A stretch of 64,000 bases of DNA from Yersinia proxima (GTDB lineage Bacteria > Pseudomonadota > Gammaproteobacteria > Enterobacterales > Enterobacteriaceae). How positions within the stretch are numbered: position 1 is the first letter of the stretch; the number at the start of each line of letters is the position of its first letter. The DNA is taken from assembly GCF_902170785.1 (NCBI RefSeq), contig NZ_CABHYG010000014.1, forward strand, positions 248,001-312,000, given 5' to 3'. Under the pieces are notes generated by a model, which worked only from the letters and a program-made list of their open reading frames with translations, was not told the DNA's origin and did no database searches. The translations under genes and the position numbers were made by a program. Shown here piece by piece: positions 9,981 to 20,009 of this stretch.

Positions 9981-10574
9981 TCACTTTGTCAGATACGCGC
10001 GCACGCCATCCAAAAACATCTGCGTTGATAACATCACCAAAATTAATCCCATCAGGCGCTCCAATGCGCTAACACCTTTACTGCCCAACAAGCGCAGAAA
10101 CAGATTCGACATTAACAAAATGGCCGCCGATAAGCCCCAGGCAATCATCAATGCCAGCACCAAATGGCTAAGCTGATTAGGATATTGATGGGATAGCAGC
10201 ATCAGGGTCGCCAGAATAGACGGGCCTGCTACTAATGGAATGGCGAGCGGAACCAGGAAGGGCTCCTCCCCGGCCGATAGCCCGGTAACACTGCTCTCGG
10301 GAGAGGGGAAAATCATCTTAATAGCGATTAAAAACAAAATAATCCCGCCGGATATTGATACTGTTTCCGTACGCAAATTCAAGAACGCCAAAATCTTCTC
10401 GCCGGCGAACAGGAAAATCAGCATCAATATGAGTGCGATCAGCAATTCACGGATCAATACCACTCGCCGCCGCTTAGGTTCCAGATGTTTAAGCACCGAC
10501 ATAAAAATCGGCAAATTACCCAGCGGATCCATAATCAAAAACAGCAACACCGTTGCCGCAATCATCTCTGTCAT
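9981..10574 (-). CDS. yhgN: MarC-family inner-membrane protein YhgN
   Basis: The 197-residue protein matches E. coli YhgN of the MarC/UPF0056 family, six-helix inner-membrane proteins whose transported substrate, if any, is not established. Recognisable segments are LFLIMDPLGNLPIFMSVLKH near the N terminus, SISGGIILFLIAIKMIF, and FLVPLAIPLVAGPSILATLM, each within a hydrophobic stretch. GAGG lies before the ATG at 10574. It is divergent from asd, the same pairing as in E. coli. The 115 bp after gntK contain only a weak GAAGGG/CCCTTC stem (9901-9935) without a T tract. Confidence 0.88.
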   Translation of the reverse strand: MTEMIAATVLLFLIMDPLGNLPIFMSVLKHLEPKRRRVVLIRELLIALILMLIFLFAGEKILAFLNLRTETVSISGGIILFLIAIKMIFPSPESSVTGLSAGEEPFLVPLAIPLVAGPSILATLMLLSHQYPNQLSHLVLALMIAWGLSAAILLMSNLFLRLLGSKGVSALERLMGLILVMLSTQMFLDGVRAYLTK

Positions 10575-10597
10575 TATTACCTCAAAAAAATCAAAAC

Positions 10598-10618
10598 GAC
10601 TGGCGTTTCCCGCCAGTC
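10598..10618 (-). terminator. hairpin just upstream of yhgN, possible leader attenuator
   Basis: GACTGGCG pairs with CGCCAGTC around a 5-base loop. Read on the minus strand it is followed by GTTTTGATTTTTTT, so it looks like an intrinsic terminator aimed at yhgN, only 24 bp from its start codon. It may end transcription entering from the asd leader or attenuate a yhgN transcript. Its role is inferred from shape only. Confidence 0.4.
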
Positions 10619-10800
10619 AAAGTCACATATTAGGAAAATTGCTTTGAATCATTCTGGTATCGAATAATTTAACTTGCCACTTTGTCCATATTTTGTAAGG
10701 TGGTATCAGGTCTGTCCTCGTCAGTTTGCCGTATGCATCAGCAGCGATGCGAGACAGACATCCATTAATCGGTGTCACCTTCCAAGGCAGGGCAGTAAAC

Positions 10801-11904
10801 ATGAAAAACGTTGGTTTTATCGGCTGGCGCGGTATGGTCGGCTCAGTACTCATGCAACGCATGATTGAAGAACGCGACTTTGACGGGATCCGCCCGGTCT
10901 TTTTTTCTACCTCTCAACACGGCCAAGCCGCTCCATCTTTCACGGGTCAGCAAGGTACGTTGCAAGACGCTTATGATATTGATGCGCTGAGTGCATTGGA
11001 TATTATCATTACTTGTCAGGGGGGAGATTATACCAACGAAATTTATCCAAAGCTGCGGGAAACTGGCTGGCAAGGTTATTGGATTGATGCTGCTTCATCT
11101 CTACGTATGCGCGATGATGCGATTATCATTCTGGACCCGGTGAACCACGGTGTCATTCAACAAGGGCTGGATAAGGGCATCAAGACCTTTGCCGGTGGCA
11201 ACTGTACCGTCAGCCTGATGCTGATGTCATTGGGTGGTTTGTTTGCTAATGATTTAGTTGAGTGGGCATCTGTGGCGACTTATCAGGCCGCCTCTGGTGG
11301 TGGCGCACGTCACATGCGCGAATTGCTGACTCAAATGGGTATGTTGCACGCTGATGTGGCAAAAGAGCTGCAAGATCCTGCCTCAGCTATTTTGGATATC
11401 GAACGTAAAGTGACGGCGGCCACTCGCAGTGGCAAATTGCCGACCGACAACTTTGGCGTGCCATTGGCAGGCAGTTTAATTCCGTGGATCGACAAAGCAC
11501 TGGATAACGGCCAGAGCCGTGAAGAGTGGAAAGGCCAGGCTGAAACCAACAAGATTTTGAATACCGGCAGTGTTATCCCGGTTGATGGTCTGTGTGTTCG
11601 TGTCGGCGCACTGCGTTGCCACAGCCAGGCTTTTACACTGAAGCTGAAAAAAGATGTGCCACTGCCAGAAATCGAGCAATTACTGGCAACTCACAATGAC
11701 TGGGTTCGTGTTATCCCGAATGATCGCGAGTTGAGTATGCGCGAACTGACTCCTGCAGCGGTGACCGGTACGTTGAATACTCCGGTGGGGCGTCTGCGTA
11801 AACTGAATATGGGGCCGGAATATCTTTCCGCCTTCACTGTCGGTGACCAATTACTGTGGGGCGCTGCTGAACCACTGCGCCGTATGCTGCGAATTTTGCT
11901 GTAA
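10801..11904 (+). CDS. asd: aspartate-semialdehyde dehydrogenase Asd
   Basis: Asd reduces aspartyl phosphate to aspartate semialdehyde with NADPH, the branch point for lysine, diaminopimelate, methionine, threonine and isoleucine. The 367-residue protein matches E. coli Asd throughout: N-terminal NADP motif [19 protein letters not shown], active-site Cys in [13 protein letters not shown] (about residue 135), and [15 protein letters not shown]. The ATG at 10801 gives the E. coli length; an in-frame start at 10726 would add 25 residues without family support. The 182-bp leader from 10619 contains no riboswitch that I recognise. Confidence 0.96.
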   Translation: MKNVGFIGWRGMVGSVLMQRMIEERDFDGIRPVFFSTSQHGQAAPSFTGQQGTLQDAYDIDALSALDIIITCQGGDYTNEIYPKLRETGWQGYWIDAASSLRMRDDAIIILDPVNHGVIQQGLDKGIKTFAGGNCTVSLMLMSLGGLFANDLVEWASVATYQAASGGGARHMRELLTQMGMLHADVAKELQDPASAILDIERKVTAATRSGKLPTDNFGVPLAGSLIPWIDKALDNGQSREEWKGQAETNKILNTGSVIPVDGLCVRVGALRCHSQAFTLKLKKDVPLPEIEQLLATHNDWVRVIPNDRELSMRELTPAAVTGTLNTPVGRLRKLNMGPEYLSAFTVGDQLLWGAAEPLRRMLRILL

Positions 11905-11928
11905 TTTAATATCTAATCGTGATGACAG

Positions 11929-11956
11929 GCCCTGATCTTATAGTCAGGGCTTTTTT
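11929..11956 (+). terminator. asd terminator
   Basis: GCCCTGA (11929-11935) pairs with TCAGGGC (11944-11950) across an 8-base loop and is followed by six T. It lies 24 bp after the asd stop codon, between convergent asd and budB. Confidence 0.85.
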
Positions 11957-12002
11957 ATTGCTGCACTTTTGTTGGGTAACGCATTAATAAAGACGGCCAC
12001 AA

Positions 12003-13682
12003 TTACAACAACTGGCTGATGTTAAGTTCTTCCATCAAGCGGTAATTATCTGAATAATCCACCGGAATGGCGATGACAGCCGGGCCTTGAGTATCCATAG
12101 CCTGATGTAATTTAACCGTTAGTTCATCAGCAGATTCAACAGCAAAGCCTTTTGCACCAAAGGATTCCGCGTACATTTTAAAATCTATCGGGCCAAAACT
12201 GACCCCAGATGAGCGGTGGTATTTCTTCTGCTCCTGAATTTCCACCATGTTGTAGCCGTTATCCACCCAGATGATATGCAGCAGGTTACTTTTAAGCCGC
12301 ACCGCAGTTTCCAACTCCATGCTGGATTGCATAAAACCCCCATCTCCAGAGACCGAAACCACTTTTTGCTGCGGATTTACCAGTGCAGCCGCAATGGCCC
12401 ACGGCAGGGCGACGCCCATAGTCTGCTGGCCATTTGACATTAAAATTTGCCGGGCACGGAAGCTGTAGAGATAGCGGGCAATCCAAATATGAAAACTCCC
12501 CATATCGACACAAAGTGTCACATCACTGTTGACTATATCCTGCATTGCCCGCACCAGCCGCAGGGGATGGATGGCGAAACCACTCATTTTATCTGCACGA
12601 TTGGCCAGGTCGCGCCGTTGACGACAGCGCTCCTCCAGTATTGCCTGTGTTTGAGAGGTTAAGACTATCGGGCCATGTATCTGCTGATTGAGCATCTCCA
12701 ATGTGGCGGCGATATCACCCAATAACTCTTTTTCCGGCTGATAAGCTGCATCTATTTCGGCGGGTAAAATATCGATATGTATCAGTGTTGCCTGGCCGTT
12801 GTTCCATAGTGTGGGGTCATACTCCACTGGGCTATAACCAATAGTGATAATTAAATCAGCTTGCTGCAGTAGCTTATCGCCCGCCTGATTATTAAATAAT
12901 CCTACCCGACCCGCAAAATGATCAAAATGTGTCTGGTCAACGACACCGGCGGCCTGATAGGTGCTAGTGACCGGTATTTTGCTGTGATGAAGTAAGCGCC
13001 GAATCGCTTGCGCATTGGCCGGTTGGCTGGCCATTAATCCCAGTAGCAAGATGGGATTTTTCGCCTGATTAACTAATTTAGCGACAGCAATAATTTCATT
13101 AAGTGGTGCGCTACCGCTTTGTGGACAAACCTGATGAATTAGTGCCTGTCCGGTGATGGGTTTATTGAGAATATCTTGTGGCAAACTGACAAAGGCGGCG
13201 CCCTGCCTGCCAAACTCAGCGCTTCTGAAAGCATTCCCCAGCACTTCGCCAAGTGCCGCAGAAGCCGTCACTTCTGCGCTAAATTTGGTTACCGGGCGGA
13301 AGATGCTCACGGTATCCATACTTTGATGGGTTATTTTCAGGCTATCGGAGCGTTTAACCGCACCACCCAAGGCTACCACCGGATCCCCTTCGGAGGTGGC
13401 TGTAGCAAGGCCGGTAACCAGATTGGCACAGCCCGGTCCGGAGGTAACCAGCGCGACACCGGCTTTACCGGTCAATCGGCCAACTGCAGCGGCCATAAAA
13501 GCGGCATTCGCTTCGTGGCGCACCACGATGGTGTTGATGCTGGAATCTTCCAGTGAATCAAATACCCGGTCAATTTTAGCACCTGGAATACCAAATACCT
13601 GTTTCACACCTTGTTGCTCTAAATGATTAACCACCAGATCGGCACCGCTTTTCCAGGCCAGAATGTTAGGTTCGTTTATCAT
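12003..13682 (-). CDS. budB: catabolic acetolactate synthase BudB
   Basis: BudB condenses two pyruvates to alpha-acetolactate for acetoin formation. The 559-residue protein is a ThDP enzyme of the same length as Klebsiella BudB. Its N-terminal domain has [13 protein letters not shown] and [19 protein letters not shown] with the catalytic Glu. The C-terminal cofactor motif runs from [19 protein letters not shown] to WVDNGYNM (about residues 445-480). No regulatory small-subunit gene is nearby, consistent with the FAD-independent catabolic type. The ATG at 13682 has AAGGAC about nine bases upstream; extending to 13709 would start inside the ERIC repeat. It follows budA on the same strand, with an ERIC element in the 164-bp gap. 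Confidence 0.93.
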   Translation of the reverse strand: MINEPNILAWKSGADLVVNHLEQQGVKQVFGIPGAKIDRVFDSLEDSSINTIVVRHEANAAFMAAAVGRLTGKAGVALVTSGPGCANLVTGLATATSEGDPVVALGGAVKRSDSLKITHQSMDTVSIFRPVTKFSAEVTASAALGEVLGNAFRSAEFGRQGAAFVSLPQDILNKPITGQALIHQVCPQSGSAPLNEIIAVAKLVNQAKNPILLLGLMASQPANAQAIRRLLHHSKIPVTSTYQAAGVVDQTHFDHFAGRVGLFNNQAGDKLLQQADLIITIGYSPVEYDPTLWNNGQATLIHIDILPAEIDAAYQPEKELLGDIAATLEMLNQQIHGPIVLTSQTQAILEERCRQRRDLANRADKMSGFAIHPLRLVRAMQDIVNSDVTLCVDMGSFHIWIARYLYSFRARQILMSNGQQTMGVALPWAIAAALVNPQQKVVSVSGDGGFMQSSMELETAVRLKSNLLHIIWVDNGYNMVEIQEQKKYHRSSGVSFGPIDFKMYAESFGAKGFAVESADELTVKLHQAMDTQGPAVIAIPVDYSDNYRLMEELNISQLL

Positions 13683-13697
13683 GATATGTTGTCCTTT

Positions 13698-13824
13698 TAT
13701 ATCCGTCATACTTCAAGCTGCATGTGCGTTGGCTACGCTCACTTACCCGAATCACTTACTTATGTAAGCTCATCGGGATTCATTCGTTTGCCGCCTTCCT
13801 GCAACTCGAACTATTTAGGATGTA
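13698..13824. repeat. ERIC element between budA and budB
   Basis: A 127-bp ERIC repeat with typical ends (CATACTTCAAGCTGCATGTG on one side, CTCGAACTATTTAGGATGTA on the other) and the core CTTACCCGAATCACTTAC facing GTAAGCTCATCGGGAT. The two halves are complementary, so the budA-budB transcript would carry a long hairpin between the cistrons. It contains neither coding sequence nor the budB start. Confidence 0.9.
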
Positions 13825-13846
13825 TGTCTTCGCTCTGTGCGGCGGA

Positions 13847-14632
13847 TTAACTCTCTACGGCGCAAATCGCGCTGTTGAGATTCTGTGGGGAAAGGTTTGC
13901 AGTAAGAAAATCGGGCTCCTGCGGTAGGTCGATAACCAATTTGGCGACAGTACCAAAGGTCAGAATGCCGTTTTCCAGTTGGTAATCCAGCACATGACCA
14001 CCGCCGCTGCGGTCATCGGTAATAAAATGTTCGTGATAACCGGCAACATTAATACCTTGGGTATAGTTTGGGCTGCGAAAGCCAATGATCACGCCACTTT
14101 GATGCTCAAACTCAAAAGTGGGTTGCTCGGCGATAGCTTCGAGCATGGGTTTATAGGGGCGTTGTTGGCGCGGCACGGTGCGGGTTTCAACATGGCTGAA
14201 TTTGCCATCAATACGCAGTGTGCAAAACAGATTGTCTGTTGCGGCAACGTCGTTAATGACTTTGTGGAGCTGCTCTCGGCTCATTTTATGTTCGAATTGG
14301 CGTTTTTCAGTCGGTTGAAAAAAGGTCATTACGGCAAAGGGGGTTTTCTGCTGTGGTTGGGCGGATCTGGCGCTGCCATCGGAGCGTAATTGATAAACTT
14401 TACTGTTTAATGCGACGAGTTCGCCATCAAGATTGTTAAATGTTCCTAATCCAAAGTCGCCGTGTTTCAATAACTCAGCCATCGTGACCTGGCCTTCGTA
14501 AACCCCGCCAATCAATGCGCTCATTAGCGATGTTTGATAAATGATGCACTCAGGATGCTGGCTCTGATAGGCAATAGCGCTTTCTACTACCTCTTGAGCA
14601 CATGAGCAATGTGATACCATTGGTTCAGCCAT
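13847..14632 (-). CDS. budA: alpha-acetolactate decarboxylase BudA
   Basis: BudA decarboxylates acetolactate to acetoin, the product scored in the Voges-Proskauer test. The 261-residue protein has the family's segments in order: IYQTSLMSALIGGVYEG, GDFGLGTFNNLDGELVALN, GKFSHVETRTVPRQ, GTIVGFRSP-like VIIGFRSPNY, and VAGYHEHFITDDRSGGGHVL containing the zinc-binding His residues. The ATG at 14632 follows GGGAAAGAAG and fits the usual size; earlier starts have no support. It is first in the budA-budB pair and divergent from a LysR regulator. No budC (butanediol dehydrogenase) is adjacent, so the local pathway stops at acetoin. Confidence 0.93.
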   Translation of the reverse strand: MAEPMVSHCSCAQEVVESAIAYQSQHPECIIYQTSLMSALIGGVYEGQVTMAELLKHGDFGLGTFNNLDGELVALNSKVYQLRSDGSARSAQPQQKTPFAVMTFFQPTEKRQFEHKMSREQLHKVINDVAATDNLFCTLRIDGKFSHVETRTVPRQQRPYKPMLEAIAEQPTFEFEHQSGVIIGFRSPNYTQGINVAGYHEHFITDDRSGGGHVLDYQLENGILTFGTVAKLVIDLPQEPDFLTANLSPQNLNSAICAVES

Positions 14633-14739
14633 ATTCTTCTTTCCCTCTACATAATATAAATTATATTTATGTATAAGGTTGACGCCGAAAGAGCATAAGT
14701 ACCAATATAGGAACCTCACTTTTTCGATATCAAAAATAT

Positions 14740-15636
14740 ATGGAATTACGTTATCTACGCTATTTTGTTGCGGTGGCTTCAGCCCGGCACTTCACCCGAG
14801 CAGCCGAAGCACTGGGTATTTCACAGCCTCCATTGAGCCAACAGATTCAAAAATTGGAGCAGGAAATAGGCACACCGCTACTACGCCGGTTGACGCGAGG
14901 AGTCGAATTGACCAATGCGGGGAAAGTGTTCTATGAGGATGCCTGTCATATATTGACGTTGACGGATGAAGCGATAAAACGGGCTAAAAGTATTGCACGG
15001 GGGGAAACGGGCAAACTGCGGGTAGGTTTTGCCAGCTCGACAGCGTTTCAGCCTATAGTCTTACAACTGCTCCATGCTTATCGGGATAAATATCCGGAAG
15101 TGATCTTGTCGCCCAGCGAAGAGACTATGCCGGTGTTAATGAATGATTTGCATAACGAACATATTGATGTGGCTTTTATCCGCCAGCCTTGCGATGCCAG
15201 TAATGAATTCACCTGTAAGGTGCTGGTGGAGGAAGATATGTTGTTGGTGTTACCACATAATCACCCACTGCACCGCGTGCCAAAAATCAATCTGCAAACG
15301 CTACAGCATGAAAAACTGATTATTTTCCCACGGGAGGTCGGCCCCGGATTATATGATGCCATCATCACCGCTTGCTATCGCGCAGGGTTTCAGCCCGAGT
15401 TAGGGCAGCAATCGCCACAGATGGTTTCGGCGATTGGCATGGTTTCTGCCGGTTTTGGTTTTACCCTGGTGCCCCGTTCACTCATAACTATTCAGGCAAA
15501 TAATGTCACTTATCATGAGATTGATGACAGCCTATTAAAAACTAAGATTACTTTGGCATGGCGACGTCATGAGCGCTCAGCCGCGGTACTGAATATGGTG
15601 AATATCATTACTCGCAAAAAGCTATCCGCGGGTTAG
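14740..15636 (+). CDS. budR: LysR-type regulator of acetoin genes (BudR/AlsR-like)
   Basis: A 298-residue LysR-family activator: N-terminal winged helix-turn-helix (MELRYLRYFVAVASARHFTR, then AAEALGISQPPLSQQIQKLE, residues 1-41) followed by a two-lobed effector domain starting at about residue 90 (LRVGFASSTAFQPIVL). It is divergent from budA over a 107-bp gap that must hold both promoters, the standard layout for LysR control of the adjacent operon. In Klebsiella and Bacillus the equivalent regulators induce acetoin genes in response to acetate and low pH; that is carried over by homology. Its stop codon overlaps the end of convergent btsS by 4 bp. Confidence 0.85.
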   Translation: MELRYLRYFVAVASARHFTRAAEALGISQPPLSQQIQKLEQEIGTPLLRRLTRGVELTNAGKVFYEDACHILTLTDEAIKRAKSIARGETGKLRVGFASSTAFQPIVLQLLHAYRDKYPEVILSPSEETMPVLMNDLHNEHIDVAFIRQPCDASNEFTCKVLVEEDMLLVLPHNHPLHRVPKINLQTLQHEKLIIFPREVGPGLYDAIITACYRAGFQPELGQQSPQMVSAIGMVSAGFGFTLVPRSLITIQANNVTYHEIDDSLLKTKITLAWRRHERSAAVLNMVNIITRKKLSAG

Positions 15637-17330
15637 CTCTCACTTGCGGTGATAAACGGCAGTTTAATGATGATACGGGTGAACTCCTCAGCTTTATTTA
15701 TTACGGTTACACCGTATTCACTGCCATAACGTACTTTAATCCGCCGATCCACAAGGTTCATACCCAGCCCATCACCATTTGGCTGCGGTTGATACAATCC
15801 GGCATTATCCTCGACTTCCAGCACCAGAACATGGTCATCCAACTTGCCGTGCAAGGTGATACGACCATTGCTGAACATCTGCGAAATACCGTGTTTGATG
15901 GCATTTTCTACCACCGGTTGTAGAGAAAATGCCGGTAAACGCGCCTCCATCAACTCATCTGGTAATGAAATTTCAACACTCAGGCGATCTGCAAACCGTG
16001 CTTTTTCTATTTCCAGATAAGCATTCACATGTTCAATTTCATCACTCAATGTGACCACATCATGACTGCGTTTGAGGTTTTTGCGGAAGAATGTCGACAG
16101 AGACAGTACCAGTTTACGGGCATGGTCTGGATTGCGCCGGATCACCACCGACAGAGTATTGAGCGCATTAAACAGGAAATGCGGGTTGACCTGCGCGTGA
16201 AGCAGTTTGATTTCGGATTGTGCCAACATCTGCTTTTGCTGCTCAAACTCACCGGCCAGAATTTGGGCCGATAGCAGGTGAGCAATGCCTTCACCTAATG
16301 TGCGGTTAATACTGGAAAATAGCTTACTTTTTGGCTCATACAGTTTGATGCTGCCAATCACCCGATGCTCTTCACCACGCAACGGGATAACCAAGGTAGA
16401 ACCTAGCTTACAGGTCGGTGAAATTGAACAGGTATAGGGTACGGCGTTGCCGTCGGCGTAGACCACCTGATTCAGCTCAATCGCCCGGTGGGTATGGTCG
16501 GAAGTAATGGCTCCTCCCACTTTATGGTGGTCTGAGCCGGTACCAATAAACGCCAGCAGTTTCTCACGGTCAGTGATTGCCACCGCGCCCACACCCAGTT
16601 CTTCATACAAAATACGCGCTACTCGCATACTGTTTTGCTGATCAAAACCGTGGCGTAATAACCCTTCCGCTCGCGCGGCAATTTGTAACGCTTTGGCTGA
16701 AAATGCGGTGGTGTATTTTTCGAAAATAGCTCGCCTGTCCAATAAGATACGCATAAACATCGCGGCACCTATGGTGTTAGTTATCATCATGGGCAAGGCA
16801 ATATTCTCAACCAATTCGACCGCTTCATGGAAGGGGCGCGCCACTGCCAGAATAATCAACATTTGCAGGACTTCGGCCACCAAGGTAATAGCGGCGACAA
16901 CCAAGGGCTGGAATAACAGGTCAAGGCGATTTTTGCGGATCAGATAGCTATGGAGTAGCCCGCCTAATAACCCTTCGGTGATGGTAGATAACATACAGGC
17001 GGTGGCGGTCATTCCTCCCATGGAGTAGCGATGTAAGCCGCCGGTTAGCCCCACCAGAAAACCGACTGATGGCCCCCCCAGCACGCCACCCAATACTGCA
17101 CCGATAGCACGGGTATTGGCGATGGAGTCATCAATATGCAAACCGAAATAGGTTCCCATGATGCAAAACATGGAAAACGTGAGGTAGCACACCAGTTTAT
17201 GGGGCAACCTAATGGTAACCTGCATTAAGGGGATAAATAGCGGTGTTTTACTCAACAGATAGGCGATAACCAGATAGACACACATCTGTTGTAAAAGGGA
17301 AAAAATCAGTTCGACCTGGCTAACGCCCAT
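15633..17330 (-). CDS. btsS: LytS-type sensor histidine kinase, BtsS (YehU) orthologue
   Basis: The 565-residue inner-membrane protein closely follows E. coli BtsS, the high-affinity pyruvate receptor kinase, rather than YpdA. The first ~200 residues hold several membrane helices of the 5TM-LYT type, with HIDDSIANTRAIGAVLGG and GGLHRYSMGGMTA. A GAF-like domain spans about 215-355. The histidine kinase part begins with HAQVNPHFLFNALNTL, where His384 aligns with the phosphorylated His382 of E. coli, and the ATPase region includes PVVENAIKHG and GLGMNLVDRR. In E. coli btsS is followed by its LytTR regulator btsR. Here the downstream gene is convergent budR, and no btsR is in the window. Confidence 0.88.
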   Translation of the reverse strand: MGVSQVELIFSLLQQMCVYLVIAYLLSKTPLFIPLMQVTIRLPHKLVCYLTFSMFCIMGTYFGLHIDDSIANTRAIGAVLGGVLGGPSVGFLVGLTGGLHRYSMGGMTATACMLSTITEGLLGGLLHSYLIRKNRLDLLFQPLVVAAITLVAEVLQMLIILAVARPFHEAVELVENIALPMMITNTIGAAMFMRILLDRRAIFEKYTTAFSAKALQIAARAEGLLRHGFDQQNSMRVARILYEELGVGAVAITDREKLLAFIGTGSDHHKVGGAITSDHTHRAIELNQVVYADGNAVPYTCSISPTCKLGSTLVIPLRGEEHRVIGSIKLYEPKSKLFSSINRTLGEGIAHLLSAQILAGEFEQQKQMLAQSEIKLLHAQVNPHFLFNALNTLSVVIRRNPDHARKLVLSLSTFFRKNLKRSHDVVTLSDEIEHVNAYLEIEKARFADRLSVEISLPDELMEARLPAFSLQPVVENAIKHGISQMFSNGRITLHGKLDDHVLVLEVEDNAGLYQPQPNGDGLGMNLVDRRIKVRYGSEYGVTVINKAEEFTRIIIKLPFITASES

Positions 17331-17425
17331 GTTAGATGACCACTGTTATTACTAAGATTATTTATTGCAGCCGCTATTGTAGCCAGATTTCTCGACCGAG
17401 AAGTTAGCCCACCCCTTGTTTTAAC

Positions 17426-17444
17426 AAAAAAGCCCTATGGGGCT
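17426..17444 (-). terminator. leftward intrinsic terminator upstream of btsS
   Basis: AGCCC-TATG-GGGCT is flanked on its left by AAAAAA, so on the minus strand it is a short hairpin followed by six T. It lies 95 bp before the btsS start. A TACAAT -10 candidate for btsS (complement of 17376-17381) lies downstream of it, so it probably ends some other leftward transcript arising in 17445-17824. That transcript is unassigned. Confidence 0.55.
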
Positions 17445-17824
17445 AAAAATCGTGTCAGCTTGTTATTTTGCTCATTTCGTCTGGTGAGTATCACCGTTTC
17501 TTTGTGCGACTCATAACGGTATTTCCATCATCTATGTGTTTCTTGCACAGCTTAATCTTCTTTTTTTTCACTTATCTGCGTGAGAAAAAATTTCATTAAT
17601 CATAAGCCAATTTTTTTAGCTCTCATTGACTATGCTTATAGTTTGGGTGAGAAAAATCCTATCACTAAGTGCGCAATCATAAAGGCAGGTTAAGGCATTA
17701 AGTCTGTTTATTGACCTTGATCATGCCTAATACATTAAATGGATTGCATGATTAACGTGCAGATTTTTGACTGTATTTTTCAAATTTCTTTATAAAATCA
17801 TGCTATTAATCAAAGGAAGAAGAT
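17445..17824. other. AT-rich control region of the glg operon
   Basis: No convincing gene is seen in these 380 bp. The region must contain the glgB promoter, since btsS is divergent. A(4-6) and T(4-8) tracts are common, and the words GTGAGAAAAA (17580-17589) and GTGAGAAAAA (17647-17656) repeat. I cannot single out one promoter or a known operator. The last bases, CAAAGGAAGAAGAT, form the glgB ribosome site. Confidence 0.4.
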
Positions 17825-20008
17825 ATGCCAGTACTTCCCGACCGTAAGGTGATTAATCAAATTATTTCCGGCCATTATGCCGATCCTTTTTCCGTTTTGG
17901 GTATGCACCAAACTGAGCGGGGGTTACAGGTATGTGCGTTGTTGCCGGATGCCAAAGAGGTGTGGTTGGTTGACACAGAAAGCGGGCGTAATATTGTTCA
18001 ATTAAAGAGTGAAGATCCGCGTGGTTTCTTCATCGCCAAAATTCCTCGCCGTAAAAAACCTTTCCGTTATCAGTTAGCCGTCACATGGCAAGAAAATACA
18101 CAAATCATCGAAGATCCCTACCGTTTCGGCACATTATTACAGGATATCGATACCTGGTTACTGGCTGAAGGGACTCATTTACGTCCTTATGAACGCTTAG
18201 GGGCACATTTGATGAGTCTGGATGGTGTGCCGGGGGTCAGCTTTGCGGTTTGGGCGCCGAATGCTCAACGTGTTTCTGTGGTGGGTGAATTTAACTTTTG
18301 GGATGGTCGCCGTCATCCTATGCGGTTACGGCAAGAAAATGGTATTTGGGAGCTATTCCTGCCCGGTGTGCAAGAGGGGCAGTTGTATAAGTTTGAGATA
18401 ATAGATTGCCATGGTCAGGTGCGGTTAAAAGCTGACCCCTACGCCTTTAAAGCCCAGATGCGGCCAGAAACAGCCTCATTGATCAGTCCGTTGCCGGATG
18501 TGGTCGAAAATACTCCAGCCCGACAAAAAGCCAATGACTTGCGTTCACCCGTTTCTATTTATGAAGTCCATCTTGGTTCGTGGCGACGCCATACCGACAA
18601 TAACTTTTGGCTCAGTTATGGCGAATTAGCTGATCAACTGGTCGAATATGTCAAATACATGGGATTCACCCATGTGGAATTACTGCCGATTAATGAGCAT
18701 CCGTTTGATGGTAGTTGGGGTTATCAGCCACTGGGGTTATATGCCCCGACTCGCCGATTTGGTACACCACAAGATTTCAAAGATTTTGTCGCCAAATTCC
18801 ATGAGGCAGGAATTAACGTCATTCTTGACTGGGTTCCGGGTCATTTCCCCAGTGATGAGCATGGTTTATCGACGTTCGATGGAACCGCATTATATGAATA
18901 TGCCGATCCGCGCGAAGGCTACCATCAGGACTGGAATACCCTGATTTATAACTATGGTCGCAATGAAGTTCGTAACTATTTGGCGGGAAATGCATTCTAC
19001 TGGATGGAGCGTTTTGGCATTGATGCATTACGTATTGATGCTGTTGCTTCAATGATTTACCGCGATTATAGCCGTGCCGAAGGGCAATGGGTGCCCAATT
19101 ATTACGGTGGGCGTGAAAATCTGGAGGCGATTGCCTTCTTGCGTTACACCAACCACACCATCGGTGTTGAGCGCTCCGGCGGTGTCACTATGGCTGAGGA
19201 GTCTACAGACTTCCCCGGGGTGACATTACCTCCTGACGCAGGTGGATTGGGCTTTAACTACAAGTGGAATATGGGCTGGATGCATGACACGCTCAATTAC
19301 ATGCAATGTGACCCTGTTCACCGCAAATATCATCACAATCTAATGACTTTCGGTATGTTATACGCCTATACCGAGAACTTTATTTTACCGATCTCTCACG
19401 ATGAAGTGGTTCATGGCAAACGTTCAATCCTTGATCGTATGCCAGGTGATGCATGGCAGAAATTCGCTAACTTGCGGGCTTATTATGGGTTCATGTGGGC
19501 GCATCCGGGCAAAAAATTGCTGTTTATGGGATGTGAATTCGCCCAAGGGCGTGAGTGGAATTTCGATACCAGTTTGGACTGGCATTTGCTGGATGACGAA
19601 AACGGTTGGCATAAGGGAGTGCAGCGCTGGGTTCGCGATCTTAACCATTGTTATCAACAGAATGCGCCACTCTATGAGTTGGATTACCAACCGGATGGCT
19701 TTGAGTGGCTGGTGGTGGATGATCATGAAAACTCGGTATTTGCGTTCCTGCGCCGTGATGCTGATGGTAACGAATTGATTGTCATTAGTAATTTTACGCC
19801 AGTACCACGTTACAACTACCGCGTAGGTGTCCCGCAGAGTGGGCATTATCGTGAAGTGTTGAACTCTGATTCAGCGTTCTATCGCGGCAGCAATATGGGT
19901 AATCAGGGCGGTATTCATAGCCACCAGGTTAGCAGCCATAATCACAATCACTCTTTGCTACTCACTCTGCCACCACTGTCGACCATTTATCTGGCGCGGG
20001 AGGGGTAG
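17825..20008 (+). CDS. glgB: 1,4-alpha-glucan branching enzyme GlgB
   Basis: GlgB creates alpha-1,6 branches in glycogen. The 727-residue protein has the long N-terminal form: a first carbohydrate-binding module 48 (about residues 1-110), a second one ([21 protein letters not shown]), then a GH13 barrel. Barrel motifs include [18 protein letters not shown], the nucleophile segment [20 protein letters not shown], the acid/base Glu in [14 protein letters not shown], and [13 protein letters not shown]. The ATG has AAAGGAAGAAG before it. It is first of five tandem glg genes and ends one base before glgX begins, suggesting coupled translation. Confidence 0.96.
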   Translation: MPVLPDRKVINQIISGHYADPFSVLGMHQTERGLQVCALLPDAKEVWLVDTESGRNIVQLKSEDPRGFFIAKIPRRKKPFRYQLAVTWQENTQIIEDPYRFGTLLQDIDTWLLAEGTHLRPYERLGAHLMSLDGVPGVSFAVWAPNAQRVSVVGEFNFWDGRRHPMRLRQENGIWELFLPGVQEGQLYKFEIIDCHGQVRLKADPYAFKAQMRPETASLISPLPDVVENTPARQKANDLRSPVSIYEVHLGSWRRHTDNNFWLSYGELADQLVEYVKYMGFTHVELLPINEHPFDGSWGYQPLGLYAPTRRFGTPQDFKDFVAKFHEAGINVILDWVPGHFPSDEHGLSTFDGTALYEYADPREGYHQDWNTLIYNYGRNEVRNYLAGNAFYWMERFGIDALRIDAVASMIYRDYSRAEGQWVPNYYGGRENLEAIAFLRYTNHTIGVERSGGVTMAEESTDFPGVTLPPDAGGLGFNYKWNMGWMHDTLNYMQCDPVHRKYHHNLMTFGMLYAYTENFILPISHDEVVHGKRSILDRMPGDAWQKFANLRAYYGFMWAHPGKKLLFMGCEFAQGREWNFDTSLDWHLLDDENGWHKGVQRWVRDLNHCYQQNAPLYELDYQPDGFEWLVVDDHENSVFAFLRRDADGNELIVISNFTPVPRYNYRVGVPQSGHYREVLNSDSAFYRGSNMGNQGGIHSHQVSSHNHNHSLLLTLPPLSTIYLAREG

Positions 20009-20009
20009 G

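Noticed and set aside
10240-10667. Plus-strand open frames antisense to yhgN
   Set aside because: They mirror the low-complexity membrane helices of yhgN and show no start signals.
10619-10800. Lysine-type riboswitch in the asd leader
   Set aside because: The leader is long enough to suspect one, but I do not find the conserved L-box helices or a terminator before asd.
13683-13846. ERIC repeats as CRISPR or IS remnants
   Set aside because: The elements are single, 112-196 bp, with ERIC ends and internal complementarity. There are no short regular repeats with unique spacers and no transposase reading.
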